A stretch of DNA of 64,000 nucleotides from Streptomyces viridiviolaceus (GTDB lineage: Bacteria > Actinomycetota > Actinomycetes > Streptomycetales > Streptomycetaceae), in assembly GCF_014650995.1 (NCBI RefSeq), contig NZ_BMWA01000015.1:1-64000 (forward strand), given 5' to 3'. Within the stretch, counting starts at the first letter, position 1. Every line of letters begins with the position of its first letter. The translations under genes were made by a program, and so were the position numbers. A model generated the notes under the pieces. The model was not told the origin of the DNA. It did not search any database and was given only the letters and a program-made list of their open reading frames with translations. Below, piece by piece: positions 7,530 through 15,453 of the stretch.

Positions 7530-7710
7530 GGAGACCTCCCCCGTTCGGCCCCACGACTGCCGTGGGGCCACGTTGATTCCCCCGGAACAAGCCACGAAAC
7601 ACCAGTTCGCGACTCGCACGTGGAGGCTAGCAAGCCTCCTCGGTCCCACAAGGCTCATCGACTAGGCTCCGTGCGTCGCGCACGCGGACGAAAAGCACGG
7701 GGGTGGTCCC

Positions 7711-9861
7711 ATGGCGACGCAGCGGAACGTCGGGCCGGGCACGGAAGCGGAATTTCCGGAATACGCCGGTCACTACCGCCTGGAATCCTGTCTGGGGTCG
7801 GGCGGCATGGGTGTCGTGCACCTGGCCCGGAGCACCTCCGGGCTGAAGCTCGCGGTGAAGGTCGTCCATGCCGAGTTCGCCAAGGACCCCGAGTTCAGGG
7901 GCCGGTTCCGGCAGGAGGTCGCCGCGGCGCGGAGGGTGAGCGGTGCCTTCACCGCGCCGGTCGTGGACGCCGATCCGGATGCCGCGCGGCCCTGGATGGC
8001 CACCTTGTTCATCCCTGGCCCGACTCTCTCGGAACAGGTGAAGCGGAACGGGCCGTTGGGCCCCTCGCAGGTGCGCCGTCTGATGGCCGGGCTCGCGGAG
8101 GCGCTGCGTGACATCCACCGGGTGGGGGTCGTGCACCGGGACCTGAAGCCGAGCAACGTGCTGCTCGCCGAGGACGGCCCGAAGGTCATCGACTTCGGCA
8201 TCTCCCGGCCGAAGGACAGCGAACTGCGGACCGAGACCGGGAAGTTGATCGGCACGCCGCCGTTCATGGCGCCCGAGCAGTTCCGGCGCCCCCGGGAGGT
8301 CGGTCCCGCGGCCGACATCTTCGCGCTCGGCTCCGTGCTGGTGCACGCGGCCACCGGACGCGGGCCCTTCGACTCCGACAGCCCGTACGTCGTCGCCTAC
8401 CAGGTCGTGCACGACGAGCCCGACCTGACCGGCGTGCCGGACGAACTGGCGGCGCTGGTGCTGCGGTGTCTCGCGAAGGAGCCCGAGGAGCGGCCCACGC
8501 CGGACGAGCTGATGCGGGAGCTGCGCTCCGAGGCGGCCTCGTACGACACCCAGGCGTTCATACCGGCGCAGCGGACGGAGCCGGACAGCGGGGCGGGGGC
8601 CGAGCCGGACCCGGTCCCGGCGCCGGAGTCCCAGCCCGGACCCGGGGGTGAGGCGGAGGCCCCCGTCGACGTGCCCGCGCGTCGCCGGGGGCGCCGGCCG
8701 GGCAGGCGGGCGGTGCTCGGGGCCGCGGCGCTCGTGGCCGCCGCCGTTGCCGTGCTGGTCCCGCTCCGGTCGGCCGACGGCGGCGCGGCACCGGAGAGCA
8801 GCGACACGCCCCGGGCCGTGGCCGCCGGGTTCGACGCCTGGGAGGCCGAGCCGGCCGGCGGGGAGGGCGTGCCCCAGTGCACGTACGGGGCGAAGACCCT
8901 GGTCTGTGCGCGGACCGGGCTGATCTTCGCCCTCGACCCGTCCGACGGCCGCTCGCTGTGGCGGCACCCCGTCGCCTCGGTCCTGCGCGGTACGCCGCCG
9001 GCGGTGTCGGCCGGGCTGGTGCAGCCGGCGCTCGACCACGGTCCGGGTCTGGAGGCGCTCGACCCGGCCTCGGGCGCCACCCGCTGGCAGAAGGACGACC
9101 TCGCGTACAGCGGGACGACCGCGACCGGGACCACGCTCCTGCTGACCCGGGCCGACGGGACGGTGTCCGGCGTGGACGCCGCCACGGGCGACATCAGGTG
9201 GAACCGGTCGTTCCCGGGCCTGCCGGTGCCGTACTTCCAACACTGGTTCGGTGGCGGGCCGGCGTACGCGGTGAGCGTGGCCGCCGACGGCGGGAGCACC
9301 CGGGTCACCGCGGTGGACCCGGCCACCGGCGAGGTGCGGTGGGACAAGGAGCTGACCGGGACGCTGGACCTCCTCGGCGCGGCCGGCGGGTCTGTCTACC
9401 TCGCCGAGGGCGACTCGGTCCACGGGCGGGCCAAGGGCGTGGTCCGCTACACCCCGGACACCGGCGCCACGCGCCGGGTGGCGCTGCCCGTGCCGGTGGA
9501 CGAGGCGCAGGGCGGCGTGCACCGGGGCGAGGTGTACCTGATGGGCGGCGGCGGTTCCCTGGTGGCCGTGGACATGACGGCGGGAAGACAGCGGTGGCGG
9601 CTGGAGACCGGCATCGCCCGTGGCTCCGCCCCCGTCGCCGACAGCCGGCACGTCTACGTCACCGGCCCCGACGGGCGGCTCCTCGGCGTGGACGCCCGCA
9701 GGGGGCGGCTGCTGGGGCAGACCCCGCCCCGGCTCGGCGCCGACGCGGACCGGGTGCCGGCAGCTCTCCCCGAGCCCGTGCTCGCGGACGGCCGCGTCTA
9801 CGCCGCCGCCCCCGACGGCACGGTCTTCGCCGTGGACGGGCGGGATCCGTCCGCCTGGTAG
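7711..9861 (+). CDS. Receptor-like Ser/Thr protein kinase with PQQ-type propeller
   Basis: A 716-aa membrane kinase. The Hanks-type domain spans about 20-270: glycine loop GSGGMGVV (29-36), Lys50, Glu69, catalytic HRDLKPSN (Asp144) and DFG (Asp161). A Pro/Glu-rich juxtamembrane linker (about 275-330) precedes one transmembrane helix (about 334-352). The external half (about 360-716) contains repeated strands of PQQ/beta-propeller type (motifs ALDPSDGRSLWRH, AVDPATGEVRWDK, AVDMTAGRQRWR). Such kinases sense an outside ligand and phosphorylate intracellular targets. ATG 7711 lies 26 bp after a GGGGG run and starts close to the kinase fold. It is followed by a strong terminator. Confidence 0.9.
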   Translation: MATQRNVGPGTEAEFPEYAGHYRLESCLGSGGMGVVHLARSTSGLKLAVKVVHAEFAKDPEFRGRFRQEVAAARRVSGAFTAPVVDADPDAARPWMATLFIPGPTLSEQVKRNGPLGPSQVRRLMAGLAEALRDIHRVGVVHRDLKPSNVLLAEDGPKVIDFGISRPKDSELRTETGKLIGTPPFMAPEQFRRPREVGPAADIFALGSVLVHAATGRGPFDSDSPYVVAYQVVHDEPDLTGVPDELAALVLRCLAKEPEERPTPDELMRELRSEAASYDTQAFIPAQRTEPDSGAGAEPDPVPAPESQPGPGGEAEAPVDVPARRRGRRPGRRAVLGAAALVAAAVAVLVPLRSADGGAAPESSDTPRAVAAGFDAWEAEPAGGEGVPQCTYGAKTLVCARTGLIFALDPSDGRSLWRHPVASVLRGTPPAVSAGLVQPALDHGPGLEALDPASGATRWQKDDLAYSGTTATGTTLLLTRADGTVSGVDAATGDIRWNRSFPGLPVPYFQHWFGGGPAYAVSVAADGGSTRVTAVDPATGEVRWDKELTGTLDLLGAAGGSVYLAEGDSVHGRAKGVVRYTPDTGATRRVALPVPVDEAQGGVHRGEVYLMGGGGSLVAVDMTAGRQRWRLETGIARGSAPVADSRHVYVTGPDGRLLGVDARRGRLLGQTPPRLGADADRVPAALPEPVLADGRVYAAAPDGTVFAVDGRDPSAW

Positions 9862-9871
9862 GGCACGCACG

Positions 9872-9911
9872 CGTGAGGGCCGCTCCCCGCGGTGGGGAAG
9901 CGGCCCTCACG
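9872..9911. terminator. Bidirectional terminator between kinase gene and ilvD
   Basis: A perfect 13-bp stem (CGTGAGGGCCGCT at 9872-9884 with its complement at 9899-9911), extended inward by CCCC/GGGG pairing, separates two convergent genes. Confidence 0.75.
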
Positions 9912-9920
9912 GACGGGGCC

Positions 9921-11774
9921 TCAGCCCAGCTTGGTCACGTCCCGCACCGCGCCCTTGTCGGCGCTGGTCGCCATCGCGGCGTAGGCCCGCAGGGCGGCCG
10001 AGACCTTGCGGTCGCGGTTCTTCGGGGCGTACCGGCCGCCCAGCGCCTGCTCGCGGCGGGACAGCTCCGCGTCGTCCACCAGGAGCTCGATGGAGCGGTT
10101 CGGGATGTCGATGCGGATGCGGTCGCCGTCCTCGACGAGGGCGATCGTGCCGCCCGAGGCAGCCTCGGGGCTGGCGTGGCCGATGGACAGGCCGGAGGTG
10201 CCGCCGGAGAAGCGCCCGTCGGTGACCAGGGCGCACGCCTTGCCCAGGCCGCGGCTCTTCAGGTACGAGGTCGGGTAGAGCATCTCCTGCATGCCGGGGC
10301 CGCCCTTGGGGCCCTCGTAGCGGATGACGACGACGTCGCCCTCCTTGACCTGCTGGGTGAGGATCTTCGTGACGGCCTCCTCCTGCGACTCGCAGACGAC
10401 CGCCGGACCCTCGAAGGTCCAGATCGACTCGTCGACGCCGGCGGTCTTGACGACGCAGCCGTCGACCGCCAGGTTGCCGCGCAGGACCGCCAGGCCGCCG
10501 TCCTTGGAGTACGCGTGCTCCACGGAGCGGATGCAGCCGCCCTCGGCGTCCTCGTCCAGGGAGTCCCAGCGCTCGGACTGGGAGAAGGCCTCGGCGGAAC
10601 GCCTGCAGCCCGGGGCCGCGTGCCACAGCTCCACGGCCTCCGCCGACGGGGAGCCGGCGCGGATGTCCCAGGTCTTCAGCCAGTCGTCCAGGGACGGGCT
10701 GTGGACGGCGTGGACGTCCTCGTTCAGCAGGCCGGCGCGGTGCAGTTCGCCGAGCAGGGCGGGGATGCCGCCGGCGCGGTGCACGTCCTCCATGTAGTAC
10801 GTGCGGTCCTTGGCGACGTTCGGCGCGACCTTCGCCAGGCAGGGGATGCGGCGCGAGAGGGCGTCCATCTCGGTGAGGCCGAAGGGGACCTCCGCCTCCT
10901 GGGCGGCGGCCAGCAGGTGGAGGATCGTGTTGGTCGAGCCGCCCATGGCGATGTCCAGGGCCATGGCGTTCTCGAAGGCCTGGAAGGTGGCGATGCTGCG
11001 GGGCAGGACCGAGTCGTCGTCCTGCTCGTAGTAGCGGCGGGTCAGGTCCATCACCGTGCGGGCGGCGTTCTCGTAGAGCGCCTTGCGGGCCGTGTGGGTG
11101 GCCAGGACCGAGCCGTTGCCGGGGAGGGAGAGGCCGATGGCCTCGGTGAGGCAGTTCATCGAGTTGGCCGTGAACATGCCGGAACAGGAGCCGCAGGTCG
11201 GACAGGCGTTCTCCTCGATGCGCAGCACGTCGGCGTCGGAGACCTTGTCGTTGGCCGCCTCGACCATGGCGTCGACCAGGTCCAGGGTGCGGACGGTGCC
11301 GTCGACCAGGGTGGCGCGGCCGGACTCCATCGGGCCGCCGGAGACGAAGACCGTGGGGATGTTCAGCCGCAGGGCCGCGTTGAGCATGCCCGGGGTGATC
11401 TTGTCGCAGTTGGAGATGCAGATCAGGGCGTCGGCGCGGTGGGCCTCCACCATGTACTCCACGCTGTCCGCGATCAGGTCGCGGGAGGGGAGGCTGTACA
11501 GCATGCCGCCGTGGCCCATGGCGATGCCGTCGTCGACGGCGATCGTGTTGAACTCGCGCGGGATGCCGCCGGCCTCCTTGACGGCCTCGCTGACGATCCG
11601 GCCGACCGGCGCCAGGTGGGTGTGGCCGGGCACGAACTCCGTGAAGCTGTTGGCGACCGCGATGATCGGCTTCCGTCCGATGTCCGCACCCGGTACACCG
11701 GAGGCACGCATAAGGGCGCGGGCGCCCGCCATGTTGCGGCCGTGGGTGACAGTGCGGGACCTCAGCTCGGGCAT
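9921..11774 (-). CDS. ilvD: Dihydroxy-acid dehydratase
   Basis: A 617-aa Fe-S dehydratase for the third common step of branched-chain amino acid synthesis, converting dihydroxyisovalerate and its methyl homologue to the 2-keto acids. The cluster cysteines are in SNCDKITPGM (Cys123) and CPTCGSCSGMF (Cys191, 194, 197). The family signature SGRATLVDG and C-terminal SIGHASPEA motifs are present. The length matches the family. Start ATG 11774 follows a GAAGGAGCGAGCG stretch. It is monocistronic, with 142 bp of upstream sequence carrying two short inverted repeats. Confidence 0.95.
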   Translation of the reverse strand: MPELRSRTVTHGRNMAGARALMRASGVPGADIGRKPIIAVANSFTEFVPGHTHLAPVGRIVSEAVKEAGGIPREFNTIAVDDGIAMGHGGMLYSLPSRDLIADSVEYMVEAHRADALICISNCDKITPGMLNAALRLNIPTVFVSGGPMESGRATLVDGTVRTLDLVDAMVEAANDKVSDADVLRIEENACPTCGSCSGMFTANSMNCLTEAIGLSLPGNGSVLATHTARKALYENAARTVMDLTRRYYEQDDDSVLPRSIATFQAFENAMALDIAMGGSTNTILHLLAAAQEAEVPFGLTEMDALSRRIPCLAKVAPNVAKDRTYYMEDVHRAGGIPALLGELHRAGLLNEDVHAVHSPSLDDWLKTWDIRAGSPSAEAVELWHAAPGCRRSAEAFSQSERWDSLDEDAEGGCIRSVEHAYSKDGGLAVLRGNLAVDGCVVKTAGVDESIWTFEGPAVVCESQEEAVTKILTQQVKEGDVVVIRYEGPKGGPGMQEMLYPTSYLKSRGLGKACALVTDGRFSGGTSGLSIGHASPEAASGGTIALVEDGDRIRIDIPNRSIELLVDDAELSRREQALGGRYAPKNRDRKVSAALRAYAAMATSADKGAVRDVTKLG

Positions 11775-11820
11775 CGTCGCTCGCTCCTTCGGGGAGTTCC
11801 GCCAGCCGTACAGAGGAGGC

Positions 11821-11882
11821 TGACAGGCTTCTGACTGTCATCGAGCGTACGCCGGTCATCCAGGCTTCGGGACACGGTGTCC
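11821..11882. promoter_or_regulatory. Two inverted repeats upstream of ilvD
   Basis: In the 142-bp gap between the TetR gene and ilvD are TGACAG (11821-11826) with CTGTCA (11835-11840), and GGACAC-G-GTGTCC (11870-11882). Either could be an operator for ilvD or part of the TetR-gene terminator. No function can be assigned from the sequence. Confidence 0.35.
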
Positions 11883-11916
11883 GGAATGCGGGATGCGTGT
11901 CTCGGGTCCTTGGGCC

Positions 11917-12534
11917 TCAGGGGCCGGTGAGATGGCCCTGGACGACCGGTGCCACGCGCGCGATGATCGCCTCGACGTCCACCGAGGCCAGCGGCTCCAC
12001 CTTGATCACGTACCGCAGCATCGCGCACCCCACCAGCTGCGCCGCCGCCAGTTCGGCGCGCAGCTCGGCGTCCGGCAGGTCCAGCCGGGCGGAGATGCGG
12101 CGCAGCAGCTGGGAGGCGATCAGGCGGCGGAAGACGGCGGCGGCGGTCTCGTTGTTCACGGCGGAGCGGACGATGGCGAGCAGCGGCGCACGGGTGGTGG
12201 GGTTCTCCCAGACGCCGAGGACGAAGCGGGTCAGCCGCTCCCCGACCCCGTCGAGGGGACCCTCCTCGATCGCTGCCGGCGCGTTCAGGGCCGGCGCGAA
12301 GGCGACCTCGATCGCCGCCTCGAAGACCTGCTCCTTGGTGCCGAAGTAGTGGTGCACGAGCGCCGAGTCCACGCCCGCCGCCTTGGCGATGCCGCGGACG
12401 GAGGTCTTCTCGTAACCGCGCTCGGAGAACTCCTCGCGGGCGGCCGAGAGGATGCGGTCCCGGGTGCCGGCGGACTCCGTACGCGGGGGGCGGCCACGAC
12501 GGCGGCCGGGTGTCCCCCCGGTGACGTCGCTCAC
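11917..12534 (-). CDS. TetR/AcrR-family transcriptional regulator
   Basis: A 205-aa repressor-type protein. The N-terminal helix-turn-helix (about 20-65) is a clear TetR_N domain: TRDRILSAAREEFSERGYEKTSVRGIAKAAGVDSALVHHYFGTKE. The C-terminal domain resembles the TetR_C group common in actinobacteria. Start GTG 12534 was chosen because it overlaps the stop of the TIM-barrel gene by 4 nt (12531-12534), implying translational coupling. Being encoded with a sugar-isomerase-like protein suggests the pair acts on one pathway; the ligand is unknown. Confidence 0.87.
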   Translation of the reverse strand: MSDVTGGTPGRRRGRPPRTESAGTRDRILSAAREEFSERGYEKTSVRGIAKAAGVDSALVHHYFGTKEQVFEAAIEVAFAPALNAPAAIEEGPLDGVGERLTRFVLGVWENPTTRAPLLAIVRSAVNNETAAAVFRRLIASQLLRRISARLDLPDAELRAELAAAQLVGCAMLRYVIKVEPLASVDVEAIIARVAPVVQGHLTGP

Positions 12535-13361
12535 CGCCGGGGCACCTTCGCCGCCGAGGCCAGGTGCAGGCGGGTGAAGGCCAGTGCCTCGGCGAGGTCG
12601 GCCTCCCGCTCGGCGCTCGACATGGCGCGTCGGGTGTTGACCTCGATGACGACGTGGCCGTCGAAGCCGGTCAGTGCCAGCCGTTCCAGCACCTCGGCGC
12701 AGGGCTGGGAGCCGCGGCCGGGGACGAGGTGCTCGTCCTTGGCCGACCCCTTGCCGTCGGCGAGGTGGACGTGGCCGAGGCGGTCGCCCATGCGGTCGAC
12801 CATGGCGAGGGCGTCGGCGCGGGCCGTGGCGGCATGGCTGAGGTCGATCGTGAAGTGGCGGTAGTCGTCCTTCGTGACGTCCCAGTCGGGGGCGTAGGCG
12901 AGCATCTCGCGGTCCCGGTAGCGCCAGGGGTACATGTTCTCGACGGCGAACCGCACGTCCGTCTCGTTCGCCATCCGCCAGACACCGCTGACGAAGTCCC
13001 GGGCGTACTGGCGCTGCCACCGGAACGGCGGGTGGACGACGACGGTGCTCGCGCCGAGCTTCTCGGCGGCGGCGCGGGCGCGCTGCAGCTTGACCCAGGG
13101 GTCGGTGGACCAGACTCTCTGGGTGATCAGCAGGCAGGGGGCGTGTACGGCCAGGATCGGCATGCCGTGGTAGTCGCTGAGCCGGCGCAGGGCCTCGATG
13201 TCCTGGCTGACCGGATCGGTCCACACCATGACCTCGACCCCGTCATAGCCGAGGCGCGCGGCGATCTCGAAGGCCGTCGCCGTCGACTCCGGGTAGACCG
13301 AAGCCGTCGACAGGGCGACCTTCGCATCCGGGATGCGGACCACGTCCCTTGGTTCTGCCAC
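12531..13361 (-). CDS. Xylose-isomerase-like TIM-barrel protein
   Basis: A 276-aa AP-endonuclease-2/sugar phosphate isomerase-epimerase fold protein. Metal-site motifs of the fold appear in order: YDGVEVMVW, AVHAPCLL, TVVVHPPF, FAVENMYP, DLSHAA, GHVHLADGKG and VVIEVNT. The family includes inosose dehydratases, tagatose epimerases and endonuclease IV relatives, so a divalent-metal sugar or cyclitol reaction is likely, but the substrate is not clear. GTG 13361 starts the protein. It is the first gene of a two-gene operon with the TetR regulator. Confidence 0.8.
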   Translation of the reverse strand: MAEPRDVVRIPDAKVALSTASVYPESTATAFEIAARLGYDGVEVMVWTDPVSQDIEALRRLSDYHGMPILAVHAPCLLITQRVWSTDPWVKLQRARAAAEKLGASTVVVHPPFRWQRQYARDFVSGVWRMANETDVRFAVENMYPWRYRDREMLAYAPDWDVTKDDYRHFTIDLSHAATARADALAMVDRMGDRLGHVHLADGKGSAKDEHLVPGRGSQPCAEVLERLALTGFDGHVVIEVNTRRAMSSAEREADLAEALAFTRLHLASAAKVPRR

Positions 13362-13514
13362 GAAGCTCAGGTTACGGGGTGCGGTCGGGGTGCTGCGGGG
13401 CGCCCGTTCGCCGTTGTGGTGTTTGCCATAGGCGGGTGCGGCCCGGTTCGCGGCCGCCCGCGCCCACGCGGCGGAGCCGTACCTGGATACGGACCCGCGG
13501 CTCGTCGGGGGCCG

Positions 13515-14447
13515 CTATCCCTGGCCCATGTGGTCCAGGCGACGCAGGATCACGCCCTCCCTGAGGGCCCACGGGCAGATCTCCAGGCTCTCCACGCCGA
13601 AGAGGTCCATCGCGCCCTCGGCGACCAGCGCGCCGGCCAGGAGCTGGCCCGCGCGGCCCTCGGAGACGCCCGGGAGCTCGGCGCGCTCGCTGGCCGTCAT
13701 GGCGGCCAGGCGGGGCACCCAGGACTCCAGGGACGCCCGCTTCAGCTCGCGCTGGACGTACAGGCCCTCCGCGCTGCGGGCGGCGCCGGCGATGCGGGCC
13801 AGTTGCCTGAAGGTCTTCGACGTGGCGACCACGTGGTCGGGGGCACCGAAGCGGCTGAACTCGCCGACCGTGCGGGCGATCTCGGCCCGCACGTGGCGGC
13901 GCAGCGCCCTGACGTCGTCGGGGTCGGGCGGGTCGCCGGGCAGCCGGGCGGCGGTCAGCCGGCCCGCGCCGAGCGGGAGGGACACGGCGGCATCGGGCTC
14001 CTCGTCGATGCCGTAGGCGATCTCCAGGGAGCCGCCGCCGATGTCGAGGACCAACAGCTTGCCCGCGGACCACCCGAACCAGCGGCGGGCGGCGAGGAAG
14101 GTGAGCCGTGCCTCCTCGGCGCCGGTCAGGACCGTCAGCTCGACGCCGGTCTCGGCCCGCACGCGCGCGAGGACGTCGTCGGCGTTGCCGGCCTCGCGCA
14201 CGGCCGAGGTGGCGAACGGCAGGAGGTCCTCCACGCCCTTGTCCTCGGCGGCCTGGAGCGCCTCCTGGACGACCGCGATCAGCCGGTCGACCCCGTCGGG
14301 GCCGATGGCACCCTCCTCGTCGAGGAGCTGGGCGAGGCGCAGTTCCGCCTTGTGCGAGTGCGCGGGCAGCGGGCGCGCGCCCGGGTGCGCATCCACCACC
14401 AGCAGATGCACCGTGTTCGAACCCACGTCGAGGACACCGAGTCTCAT
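13515..14447 (-). CDS. Ppx/GppA family phosphatase
   Basis: A 310-aa protein of the exopolyphosphatase/guanosine pentaphosphatase family. It starts with the phosphate-1 loop VLDVGSNTVHLLVVD and has phosphate-2 LVLDIGGGSLEIAYG at about 155-169. It is the short actinobacterial form, lacking the C-terminal HD-like domains of E. coli Ppx (513 aa). Short actinobacterial Ppx proteins hydrolyse polyphosphate; (p)ppGpp activity is variable, so the substrate is left open. ATG 14447 is directly before the actin-like fold. It is divergent from the Cys-rich gene at 14555. Confidence 0.88.
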   Translation of the reverse strand: MRLGVLDVGSNTVHLLVVDAHPGARPLPAHSHKAELRLAQLLDEEGAIGPDGVDRLIAVVQEALQAAEDKGVEDLLPFATSAVREAGNADDVLARVRAETGVELTVLTGAEEARLTFLAARRWFGWSAGKLLVLDIGGGSLEIAYGIDEEPDAAVSLPLGAGRLTAARLPGDPPDPDDVRALRRHVRAEIARTVGEFSRFGAPDHVVATSKTFRQLARIAGAARSAEGLYVQRELKRASLESWVPRLAAMTASERAELPGVSEGRAGQLLAGALVAEGAMDLFGVESLEICPWALREGVILRRLDHMGQG

Positions 14448-14554
14448 GTACGGAACGCTACTGCCAGTGGCGCCGCGTGCGGCCCCCGGAGCAGGGCCGG
14501 GAAGGAGACCGGCGGCGGTGCCGTCATGCCGTCCGGGCCACTTACCCTGGACAG

Positions 14555-15403
14555 GTGCCAAAGACGAAAAAGGCGAAGGACGAAAAGTCGGCCAAGAAGG
14601 ACAAGAAGAACAAGCAGGGCAGGCTGGACACGAGGGCCGGGGGTTCTTCGGTGGACGACGAAAAGGGACTCGACTTCGCGCGCGCGTGGGTGGAGTTTCC
14701 GGATCCGGCGGACGACGAACAGGTCTTCCGCTGCGATCTGACATGGCTGACCTCTCGCTGGAACTGCATCTTCGGCAGCGGCTGCCAGGGCATCCAGGCG
14801 GGCCGCGCGGACGACGGGTGCTGCACCCTGGGCGCCCACTTCTCCGACGAGGACGACGAGAAGCGGGTCGCCGAGCATGTGGCGAGGCTCACGCCGGACA
14901 TCTGGCAGAACCACGCCGAGGGCACGGAGAACGGCTGGGTCTCCGAGGACGACGAGGGTTCCCGGCAGACCCGCCCCTACCAGGGCTCGTGCATCTTCCA
15001 GAACCGGCCCGGCTTCTCCGGGGGCGCGGGCTGTTCGCTGCACATCCTCGCCCTCAAGGAGGGCCGCGAGCCGCTGGAGACCAAGCCGGACGTGTGCTGG
15101 CAGCTTCCGATCCGGCGGACGTACGAGTGGATCGACCGGCCCGACGACACGCGCGTGCTGCAGGTGTCGATCGGTGAGTACGACCGCCGTGGCTGGGGCC
15201 CGGGCGGGCACGACCTGCACTGGTGGTGCACGTCGGCCACCTCGGCGCACGGCGCGGGCGAGCCGGTGTACGTCTCCTACCGGCCGGAGCTGATCGAGCT
15301 GATGGGCAAGGCGGGCTACGACCGGCTGGTCGAGCTGTGCGAGGAGCGGCTGGCCTCGCAGCTGCCGTTGGTGGCACCGCATCCGGCGGACCCTGCTCGC
15401 TGA
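14555..15403 (+). CDS. Cysteine-rich protein with Lys-rich tail, unknown function
   Basis: A 282-aa soluble protein that I cannot name. It begins with a highly basic, unstructured stretch (residues 2-22, nearly half lysine) and then has ten cysteines, several in a cluster: Cys60, Cys71, Cys77, Cys89 and Cys90 (motifs CDLTW, CIFGSGCQG, DDGCC), with later ones at 146, 160, 181, 225 and 262. The spacing recalls YkgJ-type zinc/iron cysteine-cluster proteins, and a metal site is likely, but this is inference. GTG 14555 fixes the basic tail as the N terminus. It stands alone, divergent from the Ppx gene. Confidence 0.8.
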   Translation: MPKTKKAKDEKSAKKDKKNKQGRLDTRAGGSSVDDEKGLDFARAWVEFPDPADDEQVFRCDLTWLTSRWNCIFGSGCQGIQAGRADDGCCTLGAHFSDEDDEKRVAEHVARLTPDIWQNHAEGTENGWVSEDDEGSRQTRPYQGSCIFQNRPGFSGGAGCSLHILALKEGREPLETKPDVCWQLPIRRTYEWIDRPDDTRVLQVSIGEYDRRGWGPGGHDLHWWCTSATSAHGAGEPVYVSYRPELIELMGKAGYDRLVELCEERLASQLPLVAPHPADPAR

Positions 15404-15430
15404 GGCTGCCGGCGTTCCCGGGACCGGACG

Positions 15431-15446
15431 GGGGCCCACCGGCCCC
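15431..15446. terminator. Small hairpin between convergent genes
   Basis: GGGGCC (15431-15436) and GGCCCC (15441-15446) flank a CACC loop in the 50-bp gap between two convergent genes. The stem is short, so this is only a candidate bidirectional terminator. Confidence 0.4.
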
Positions 15447-15453
15447 TGAGCGC

